A DNA stretch of 42,764 nt from Bacteroidota bacterium (GTDB lineage: Bacteria; Bacteroidota; Bacteroidia; B-17B0; Aurantibacillaceae): contig JAAFIQ010000026.1 in assembly GCA_013298715.1 (NCBI GenBank), forward strand, positions 1 through 42,764. Reading direction: 5' to 3'. This document shows, one piece after another, positions 24,682 to 32,053 of the stretch. Positions within the stretch are counted from its first letter, which is position 1; each line of letters opens with the position of its first letter. The position numbers were made by a program, and so were the translations under genes. The notes below the pieces were generated by a model. It saw only the letters and a program-made list of their open reading frames with translations. It searched no databases and was not told the origin of the DNA.

Positions 24682-25646
24682 TAGTTAGTAGTTATTTTTT
24701 GGTTTGATGGAATGTGTAGTTCTATTCCAAATCGCTTATTATAATTTTCAATTTTTTTATTGAATGCATCTAATACTTTATTTTGAAAACCTTTTGTATG
24801 GCGTTTACTCACATCTTTTCGCGATCTAAATTGTAGTTCAAAATCTTCATCATTTAAATCAGAAAATTTTTCTCTCCACCGTTTTATTGTTTTAATATGA
24901 AGATAGTTTTCAATTTTATTACCTAATCTCCCATTAAAAATAAATTCTAAAGTTTTTTTAAGGATATTATGTTTTAGATTTAATTCAAACGATTTATTAA
25001 TGTTTTTGTTATCTACAAATTGTTTTAGCCAAGCGTTATTGTTATAAAAATTTTCAGTAGCGGCTGCGTTAACCGTTGGTATTAAATAGGAAAGCTCAAC
25101 TGCGGTAAAATAATTTTGATCTTCTAAGGTACTTATACTTTCATCGATGAAATAATTGGTACACCAATACTTCTTTTTACTTTTTGGTAATAGTTTCCAG
25201 TAAAGAATTAAAAAGGTTCTGCAAATCCAAACACGATTTTTTTTAGCAATAATAAAATAATCAATATCTGAGTTTTCATCAAAGTAATTTTTTGATAGTG
25301 AGCCGGATATATTTATAGAATGCACAAAAGGGAATTGGAACATTTTTTTAGAGTAACGCTGAGCCACACGCATTAAGTCTATAGCACGTTTATTCCCTTT
25401 TTCTCTTCTTACTATGTATTCTGTATTAATTTTTCCTGTAAAATAGTAATCATCCTTTTTTGTAATTAAACCCTGAAAAATTAGATTTGATAAGTACAAA
25501 CCTAACTCTTTGTTATTGTTCGTTTTGCAGTGGAAAGAAAGTTCCTGTTGGTTTAAAGGATAATTAAACACATCAAAATAAAGTAATGCTAAAAGTATTT
25601 GTTTTTCTTTTTCTGAAACGAGAATATTTATTTGCGAACTATCCAT
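24681..25646 (-). CDS. Nucleotidyltransferase-fold (Pol beta superfamily) protein
   Basis: A 321-residue protein. Residues about 105-135 hold the NT-fold signature: SINISGSLSKNYFDENSDID (GS followed by a DxD pair) then YFIIAKKNRVWICR. The N-terminal 100 residues resemble a winged-helix or helical domain (LLALLYFDVFNYPLNQQELS). The C-terminus is basic (QFRSRKDVSKRHTKGFQ). The motif would bind metal and NTP and transfer a nucleotide group to a small molecule or protein; no specific family is claimed. It overlaps the upstream methyltransferase by 8 nt and couples to the downstream radical SAM gene by TAATG, so it belongs to the pathway. Confidence 0.78.
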   Translation of the reverse strand: MDSSQINILVSEKEKQILLALLYFDVFNYPLNQQELSFHCKTNNNKELGLYLSNLIFQGLITKKDDYYFTGKINTEYIVRREKGNKRAIDLMRVAQRYSKKMFQFPFVHSINISGSLSKNYFDENSDIDYFIIAKKNRVWICRTFLILYWKLLPKSKKKYWCTNYFIDESISTLEDQNYFTAVELSYLIPTVNAAATENFYNNNAWLKQFVDNKNINKSFELNLKHNILKKTLEFIFNGRLGNKIENYLHIKTIKRWREKFSDLNDEDFELQFRSRKDVSKRHTKGFQNKVLDAFNKKIENYNKRFGIELHIPSNQKITTN

Positions 25647-26304
25647 TTAATTGGAGTTTGAAGATAAAATTATTCTCCCACTTAATTCTTTTTTCTTTTA
25701 CCAAAACAAAGGTTATTTTGTAACTATTTGCCATTTTTTTTATACGTTCAATCTCGCAATTGCTCGCCAGTATCATAAAAACATTGGTGTTACTATCGGC
25801 GAAGAGATGTAGCTTAGAAAAAAATTTCTCAAAAAATTCACCATTTTTGCCACAATTCCAAGCCAGTTGTGATGTTGTTTTTACCTCATTGAAAAAATAG
25901 GGTGGGTTTACACATATTACATCAGCAATAAATGGTGTTAGGTTGTTAAACACATCACTCTTTATTAATTGTGCCGAATGGCTTTCTCCAAAATTTATTT
26001 CAAAGTTTTTTTTAGCGCAATCAATTGCATTTGTATCCATGTCAACTGTGGTAACTATTGCTTTCGATTTATAAGCTAGCAGGCTTAATAGACCAGAGCC
26101 GCAACCTATTTCAATAAATTTTTTCGACGCTAAATTTTCAGTTTTTAAAAAATCGTAAAAAAAGGTGGAACTAAAAAAGTACTTAGGATGAAACACACCT
26201 TTAAAAATTATTAAACGCAATTCATCATAATTAAATCTTAAATTTTGTTTAAGATAAAGTGATAATAATGGTTTACGAATGTTGTTATTGTAGAACTTTC
26301 GCAT
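25639..26304 (-). CDS. Methyltransferase with NPPY motif
   Basis: A 221-residue class I SAM methyltransferase of the PrmC/TrmN6-like group. Motif I is FIEIGCGSGLLSLLAYKSKA, followed by TVDMDTNAIDCAKKN, and catalytic motif IV is VICVNPPYFFNE. NPPY normally marks N-methylation of a planar nitrogen (Gln side chain or nucleobase). Start chosen at ATG 26304, which shares its A with the TGA of the upstream radical SAM gene (TGATG); an in-frame TTG 3 nt earlier adds one residue. It overlaps the nucleotidyltransferase gene by 8 nt. Being in this operon, it may act on a pathway intermediate instead of on translation factors or tRNA. Confidence 0.82.
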   Translation of the reverse strand: MRKFYNNNIRKPLLSLYLKQNLRFNYDELRLIIFKGVFHPKYFFSSTFFYDFLKTENLASKKFIEIGCGSGLLSLLAYKSKAIVTTVDMDTNAIDCAKKNFEINFGESHSAQLIKSDVFNNLTPFIADVICVNPPYFFNEVKTTSQLAWNCGKNGEFFEKFFSKLHLFADSNTNVFMILASNCEIERIKKMANSYKITFVLVKEKRIKWENNFIFKLQLNG

Positions 26305-27800
26305 CAAAATCCTTCAATTTCTGGCTGGCGGTAACGCCAAACTCGGTGTAAAAAATTAATCTCTTTTGGGTATTTATAAAATCCAAAATTATAACGCCAA
26401 TAACCAAACGTTTTTAAAACAGTTCTTTTGAAGTTGTTTAATCTTACGTCTGAATTGGTTGGATAGCAAGCATTAAGAACAGTTTCAAAATTCTTTATTC
26501 TATCTATCATATAGGGTTTTAACCAAGGTGTTAATGGATTCTTTCTTAAGTCAAAATTTTCCCAAGCAGGATTCATCCAATCTTCTAATTTTTGTGGAAA
26601 CTGAAATCCTGACTTTATAACTGCTTCATATAAGTCTGAACCTTCAGTTGGCACAGGGCTGTATGTATAAATAATTATTTCTGTTTTGGGATTAGCCACT
26701 TTTACTTTTTTAATAAACTCAATATCTTCATTTATTTGAGCAAATACTTTTTCTTCTGTTTCTGCGGGTGTACCAAGCACAAAGGAATATTCAGGAATAA
26801 TATTAAATTTTTTTAAGCGTGTGGCAAAATTAATAATTTGTGCACCTGTTTGTGTGCCGCCTTTATCCATTTTTTTCAGCAACTCATCGTTCCCAGTTTC
26901 AGCGCCAAAAAATATCATTCTACAGCCACTATCACTTAAAATTTTCAACGATTCATCGCTGTATTTGTCCATGGTATCAATGCGCGCTTCACCCCACCAA
27001 TTTATTTTATGTGCTTTAATTAATTTTGCAAAACTTACAGCTCGTTTTTCTGAAACAAAAAAATTATTGTCGTGAAATTCTACTGAATCGCCTTTGTATT
27101 GTTCAATTAATTTTTTTACATCTTTATATATGCTTTCGGCGGATTTGCCTTTCCATCGGGCATTGTAAATAGGAACTACAGCACAGAAAGAACACGTAAA
27201 TGGACAACCAAAACTGCTATGGTAACCAATAGTTTTTTTACCCAAAAAAGTTCTCGGTAAATAATTTTGTAAATTATAAATTGAGTTTAGTTTATCATAA
27301 GGTAATTCGGGCAAGGTATCTTGATTGAGTAATTCTTCTTTAGCAGTTTTAATTATTTTTCCATCTTCAACAAAAATTAAATTTTTTATATCGTGTAAAC
27401 TTTCATTTTTCCCGATTGAATTTAATAACCTCGGAAAAGTTACGTCTCCCGGCCCATTAATAATATAGTCTACAAACCCCGATTCAATGCAGACTTTATA
27501 TTGATTAGATGCGAAATAACCACCCCACACAATTTTTATATTAGGGTAGAGTTCTTTAATTTTTTTACTGTAAGGAATTGCCTGTTTTAACTGCGGGCCG
27601 GGCATAACTGTAACACCAAAGCAATCAATAGTGTTGTTTCGTAAATAATTTTCAAGTTTAGACCATGGATCTTGTTCTAAGTTGCCATCTACAAAAAACC
27701 AATTATGCTCTTTATCAATACTAGCAGCAACCTGAAGTATGCTATTTGGTAATCGTGGATTGTAGGTTAAAGCCCGAGGATTGAAGAGCAGTATGTTCAT
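26304..27800 (-). CDS. B12-binding-domain radical SAM protein (3 of 3)
   Basis: A 498-residue protein. The N-terminal domain begins MNILLFNPRALTYNPRLPNS and includes VWGGYFASNQYKVCIESGF and INGPGDVTFPRLL. The radical SAM motif is SSFGCPFTCSFCAVVPIYN (CX3CX2C, around residue 200), followed by VEFHDNNFFVSEKRA, IFFGAETGNDELLKKMDKG and YSFVLGTPAETEE. It is more distant from the other two radical SAM proteins than they are from each other, and resembles the HpnJ/BchE-like group. The C-terminus has aromatic and basic residues (YWRYNFGFYKYPKE). First gene of the tightly coupled six; 21 nt downstream of the beta-barrel gene. Confidence 0.88.
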   Translation of the reverse strand: MNILLFNPRALTYNPRLPNSILQVAASIDKEHNWFFVDGNLEQDPWSKLENYLRNNTIDCFGVTVMPGPQLKQAIPYSKKIKELYPNIKIVWGGYFASNQYKVCIESGFVDYIINGPGDVTFPRLLNSIGKNESLHDIKNLIFVEDGKIIKTAKEELLNQDTLPELPYDKLNSIYNLQNYLPRTFLGKKTIGYHSSFGCPFTCSFCAVVPIYNARWKGKSAESIYKDVKKLIEQYKGDSVEFHDNNFFVSEKRAVSFAKLIKAHKINWWGEARIDTMDKYSDESLKILSDSGCRMIFFGAETGNDELLKKMDKGGTQTGAQIINFATRLKKFNIIPEYSFVLGTPAETEEKVFAQINEDIEFIKKVKVANPKTEIIIYTYSPVPTEGSDLYEAVIKSGFQFPQKLEDWMNPAWENFDLRKNPLTPWLKPYMIDRIKNFETVLNACYPTNSDVRLNNFKRTVLKTFGYWRYNFGFYKYPKEINFLHRVWRYRQPEIEGF

Positions 27801-27821
27801 GGATTAGGGCTAACTAGTAAA

Positions 27822-28817
27822 TTAATTTTTTTGTAAACTCGTGTTAGGGTCTGGCCTCAATTTTTTTTCTTTGTACGGAATTAAATAACCAATTCTAAAT
27901 CCAAACGTGCCCGATAGACCGAAGTTAGGCACTCTGCTAAAACCATAGTAATTGCTAATTCTTGAATAATCATTAACATAAGAATAATTATAGTTAATAG
28001 AGTTGAAAAATGGATTTACTTTGAAATCAGGATTTGATAATTTTTGTGTTTGGCCCGTGAAGCCAACACCAGCGTATACATCCATGGTTAAAATATTTCC
28101 TAAAATTGTTTGATAACCTAAATTAACAAAGCCACCGTAAGCTGATGAAGTTAAGTCTGAGGTTTTAGTTACCGAAATTGCTGGAACAGAGTAACTGCTT
28201 TGGGAATAATAAGTAGCCTTCAAATTATTATATTGCAAAAAAGAATAAGCCAAATCAAATTTGGCGTAGGCGCCTTTTAGTGGATGCGCAAGTTTTACTC
28301 CTTTAACAGAATTGCTTGGACTTAGTAAAAATTTAATACCTGGTTTAATATATACACCGTTCATACCATCGGAAATACGATTAGCACCATTATTCGTTAA
28401 AGTATAATATTCGCGATTAATTTGGGAAGTTATGTAACCAACTTGTACGTCTAAATTAATACCTAAGCGAATAACTTTCTCATACGCCAAAGAAATGTGA
28501 TTAAGCCCAATGGCAAACGGATGGATTTTAATTGCCTCTCTGTTTTGTAATATAGATTCATGTGAATTCACTAATTCCATTTCATCTTTGTTAATGTACT
28601 CAGTATATCCGTTTTTAAGTGTGTATTTAATAACTGAAGATGTTGCACAAAAAACGATTGGTCCATCACCAAATAACTTGTATTTAATTTCGTATTCGCT
28701 TATTTCGAGCAATTTACAAGCAATTTTTTTGTTTTTTTCAAAATACAATGTATCTGATTGTGCCTTTATGCAAAGATTAAAAACAATACAAGTTGTAAGT
28801 AAGAATAACTTTTTCAT
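27822..28817 (-). CDS. Outer-membrane beta-barrel-like protein
   Basis: A 331-residue protein. Signal peptide to CIKAQ (residue 19). A short N-terminal domain (residues 20-90) with SDTLYFEKNKKIACKLLEIS and EIKYKLFGDGPI resembles a domain found in many Bacteroidota envelope proteins. The remainder alternates hydrophobic and polar residues in strands (INLDVQVGYITSQ, GAYAKFDLAYSFLQYN, TMDVYAGVGFTGQ, FGFRIGYLIPY), as expected of an 8-stranded barrel. It lies 21 nt upstream of the first radical SAM gene in the same direction, so it may be the first gene of that operon, although its product does not suggest a shared role. Confidence 0.72.
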   Translation of the reverse strand: MKKLFLLTTCIVFNLCIKAQSDTLYFEKNKKIACKLLEISEYEIKYKLFGDGPIVFCATSSVIKYTLKNGYTEYINKDEMELVNSHESILQNREAIKIHPFAIGLNHISLAYEKVIRLGINLDVQVGYITSQINREYYTLTNNGANRISDGMNGVYIKPGIKFLLSPSNSVKGVKLAHPLKGAYAKFDLAYSFLQYNNLKATYYSQSSYSVPAISVTKTSDLTSSAYGGFVNLGYQTILGNILTMDVYAGVGFTGQTQKLSNPDFKVNPFFNSINYNYSYVNDYSRISNYYGFSRVPNFGLSGTFGFRIGYLIPYKEKKLRPDPNTSLQKN

Positions 28818-28953
28818 AATTATTATCTAAAATTAATAAAAATATGTCTTTATGTAAAGATATAACTTTTTTTTAATTTACAAAAAGTATTTCCTGCTAT
28901 AATTAGCTCCAATTAAATATAGTTTCATAAATTAGTAACTTATTATTAAAGCA

Positions 28954-29547
28954 ATGTTTACTGGAATTATAGAGGGTTTTGCCACACTTACAAGAATTGA
29001 AGAAGAAAAAACAAACAAGCATTTTGTATTTGAATCTGTATTTACCAATGAATTAAAAATAGACCAAAGTGTAGCCCACAATGGCGTTTGCCTTACTGTT
29101 GTGCAAATTATTGGGAACACATATACTGTTACTGCAATTGAAGAAACACTTAATAAAACTAATTTGGGTTTTTTAAAAATTGGCGATAAAGTTAACCTTG
29201 AACGTTGTATGCTTGCAAATAGTAGATTTGATGGACATATTGTGCAAGGCCATGTAGATACTACAGCCAAATGTATCCGCATAGAAAATAGAAATGGAAG
29301 TTGGGAATTTGAATTTGAATATAGTTTTAAACCAAATTTTGTTACAGTTGAAAAAGGCAGTATTACTATTAACGGAGTAAGCCTAACTGTTGTAGATAGC
29401 ACAAAAAACACCTTTAGCGTTTGCATTATACCCTATACATTTGAGCACACCAATTTTAAACATTTGCACGTTGGCAACTTGGTTAATTTGGAGTTTGATA
29501 TAGTTGGTAAATACGTTGCTAAACTCTTAACTTTAAATCAAGAATAA
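28954..29547 (+). CDS. ribE: Riboflavin synthase subunit alpha
   Basis: A 197-residue enzyme that dismutates two 6,7-dimethyl-8-ribityllumazines to riboflavin. It has two lumazine-binding repeats. Repeat 1 starts MFTGIIEGFATL with NGVCLTVV and NSRFDGHIVQGHVDTTAKC; repeat 2 holds TVEKGSITINGVSLTVVD and EHTNFKHLHVGNLVNLEFD. Length is normal. It begins a plus-strand run with murF-alr 18 nt downstream. No FMN-riboswitch-like fold was noticed in the 136-nt divergent intergenic region. Confidence 0.96.
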   Translation: MFTGIIEGFATLTRIEEEKTNKHFVFESVFTNELKIDQSVAHNGVCLTVVQIIGNTYTVTAIEETLNKTNLGFLKIGDKVNLERCMLANSRFDGHIVQGHVDTTAKCIRIENRNGSWEFEFEYSFKPNFVTVEKGSITINGVSLTVVDSTKNTFSVCIIPYTFEHTNFKHLHVGNLVNLEFDIVGKYVAKLLTLNQE

Positions 29548-29565
29548 ACACTTGATTTAATTAAG

Positions 29566-32004
29566 ATGTATCAGTTAAAACAAATTGCAGAAATTACAAA
29601 CTCAACTTACGTTGGCAACAACAATTACAAAGTAAATCAGTACTTAACTGATAGTAGAAATTTACGTAATGCCGAAAACGTTTTGTTTATTGCAATAAAC
29701 ACCCAGCGTAATAATGGTCACAATTATATAAATCAATTAATTGAAAAAGGGGTAACTTCTTTTTTAATAAACGGAGGCGAGTATGATGCAAGTAATGCGC
29801 CTTCTCATATTAGTTTTATTGTTTGCAATAATACGTTGACTGCGCTTCAATCCTTGGCAAGTTATCACAGAAAACAGTTTACGATACCAGTAATTGGTAT
29901 TACAGGAAGCAATGGCAAAACAGTTGTAAAGGAGTGGTTATATCAACTATTAAAATCAAAATACACAATTTGCCGTAGCCCAAAAAGTTATAATTCACAA
30001 TTGGGTGTGCCATTAAGCGTTTTAAATTTAAATGAATTGCATAACCTCGCTATTTTTGAAGCCGGTATTTCTAAACCGCAAGAAATGCCACAACTTGCAA
30101 AAATAATTCAACCTACAATAGGTATTTTTACCTCAATTGGAGACGCACATAGTGAAAGTTTTTCAACGATTGAACACAAAATTGAAGAGAAGGCGTTATT
30201 AATGCGAGAAACTGCTCTTGCGTTTGTTAATGGAGTTTCAAGGCAGTCTACACATTTCAAAAACAACAAAACCGTTTTTATAAATACAGAAAATGCTGAT
30301 GTTACTTATACTTTCAAAAATAATTTATTACATTATAATTCTGTAGCAGTAAATCATGGCTTTACGATTCCTTTTAAAGATGAGGCCTCTGTAAAAAATT
30401 GTGTTACCTGTATCACAATATTACTACATTTTAATTATACTACAAACGAAATTCAACACGGTTTAAATTTATTGCAACCAATAGCTTTAAGACTAGAGGT
30501 AAAGAATGGGGTTAATAATTCAATCATAATAAATGATTTTTACAATTCGGATAGCGATTCTTTAAAAATTGCTTTGGATTTTTTGCAGCAACAGCACCGA
30601 AGAAATAAAAAAGTAGTTGTGGTGTCAGATATAGAGCAGTCAGGTTTGTTACCAAATCAATTATACAAAAAATTAGCCGATTTATTTCATTCTTCTCAAA
30701 TAGATTTGGTGGTTGGTATTGGAAATGAAATTGAAAAATTCAAATTTTTATTTAAAGCCAATTCATTATTTTTTAAAGATACTGCAAACTTTTTACAACA
30801 GTTCAAACTTATAAATTATTTATTTTCTGATAGTACAATTTTGCTTAAAGGTGCTCGTAGTTATGGTTTTGAAGCAATAAGCGCTTTGTTACAACAAAAA
30901 AGTCATGATACCGTTTTTGAAGTTAATCTAACCAAGCTAACCAATAACATAAATTATTTTAGAGGAAACATTTCAAACACTACCAAAATAATGGCAATGG
31001 TAAAAGCCACAGGTTATGGTAGTGGTAGCATTGAAATTGCAAAAACCTTACAGCACGCTGGTATAAATTACCTGGCGGTTGCTTACGCCGATGAAGGGGT
31101 AGAATTAAGGCAAGCAAATATTAATTTACCAATAATGGTAATGAATCCTGAAACGGATGCCTTGGAAGACATTATTACTTATAATCTAGAACCAGAAATT
31201 TATTCATTTAAGTTGTTAAATGAATTCGTTTCAAAGCTCGATCAAATGGGAGTTGTTAACTCATTTCCAATTCATTTAAAAATTGATACGGGCATGCGGA
31301 GGCTTGGTTTTGAGCCGAGTGAAGTTGACGAATTAATTAATAAACTAAAAAGTTGTTCTACAATAAAAGTTGTTTCAATTTTCTCGCATTTAGCGGCTAG
31401 TGATAATTCAGATTTAGATGAATTTACTAACCATCAAATAAGCGTATTTAAAACTTGTACTTCTAAAATTGAAACAGCCCTTGGTTATTCTACAATAAAA
31501 CATATTTGCAACAGTGGTGCTATAACACGTTTTAAACAGGCGCACTTTGATATGGTACGTTTAGGAATAGGCATGTATGGCGTGGGAGTTAATAATTATG
31601 AACAAAAGTTGTTAGAGAATGTTGGTACGCTCAGAACAAAAATCTCACAAATTAAAATCGTTGAGGCGGGTGAAACCGTAGGCTACAACCGAAACGGAAA
31701 AACTGATAAACGAACGAAGATTGCAACAATACCAATTGGTTATGCCGATGGGTTTAGCAGGTTGCTTGGCAATGGCAGGCATGGTGTTTATATTGATGGC
31801 AGTTTTATAAAAACTATAGGTAACATTTGTATGGACATGTGTATGATTGATGTTACAGAAATAAACTGTAACGAAGGAGATGAGGTTATAATTTTTCAAA
31901 CAATACAACAAATTAACGATTTGTCTGCTGCTATAAGTAGTATTCCTTACGAAGTACTTACTAGTGTTTCTTCACGTGTTAAGAGGGTTTATGTACAAGA
32001 ATAA
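29566..32004 (+). CDS. murF-alr: Bifunctional UDP-MurNAc-tripeptide-D-Ala-D-Ala ligase / alanine racemase
   Basis: An 812-residue fusion that is a hallmark of Bacteroidota. Residues 1-440 are MurF: N-domain DSRNLRNAENVLFIA, P-loop VIGITGSNGKTVVKEWL, and NDFYNSDSDSLKIALDFL. Residues about 447-812 are alanine racemase: PLP lysine Lys480 in MAMVKATGYGSGS, DTGMRRLGFEPSEV, HICNSGAITRF, FDMVRLGIGMYGV, the catalytic Tyr in GETVGYNRNG (about residue 707) and IPIGYADGFSRLLGNG. The protein makes D-Ala and adds D-Ala-D-Ala to the peptidoglycan precursor. In MurF the Mur signature ends GKTVVKE where GKTTTKE is common; the Walker Lys and Thr are kept, so activity is expected. Confidence 0.95.
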   Translation: MYQLKQIAEITNSTYVGNNNYKVNQYLTDSRNLRNAENVLFIAINTQRNNGHNYINQLIEKGVTSFLINGGEYDASNAPSHISFIVCNNTLTALQSLASYHRKQFTIPVIGITGSNGKTVVKEWLYQLLKSKYTICRSPKSYNSQLGVPLSVLNLNELHNLAIFEAGISKPQEMPQLAKIIQPTIGIFTSIGDAHSESFSTIEHKIEEKALLMRETALAFVNGVSRQSTHFKNNKTVFINTENADVTYTFKNNLLHYNSVAVNHGFTIPFKDEASVKNCVTCITILLHFNYTTNEIQHGLNLLQPIALRLEVKNGVNNSIIINDFYNSDSDSLKIALDFLQQQHRRNKKVVVVSDIEQSGLLPNQLYKKLADLFHSSQIDLVVGIGNEIEKFKFLFKANSLFFKDTANFLQQFKLINYLFSDSTILLKGARSYGFEAISALLQQKSHDTVFEVNLTKLTNNINYFRGNISNTTKIMAMVKATGYGSGSIEIAKTLQHAGINYLAVAYADEGVELRQANINLPIMVMNPETDALEDIITYNLEPEIYSFKLLNEFVSKLDQMGVVNSFPIHLKIDTGMRRLGFEPSEVDELINKLKSCSTIKVVSIFSHLAASDNSDLDEFTNHQISVFKTCTSKIETALGYSTIKHICNSGAITRFKQAHFDMVRLGIGMYGVGVNNYEQKLLENVGTLRTKISQIKIVEAGETVGYNRNGKTDKRTKIATIPIGYADGFSRLLGNGRHGVYIDGSFIKTIGNICMDMCMIDVTEINCNEGDEVIIFQTIQQINDLSAAISSIPYEVLTSVSSRVKRVYVQE

Positions 32005-32053
32005 ACAGTTTGTGTTGAGTTTTTAAAAATTTTCCTAAATTAGATAGCTTAAA

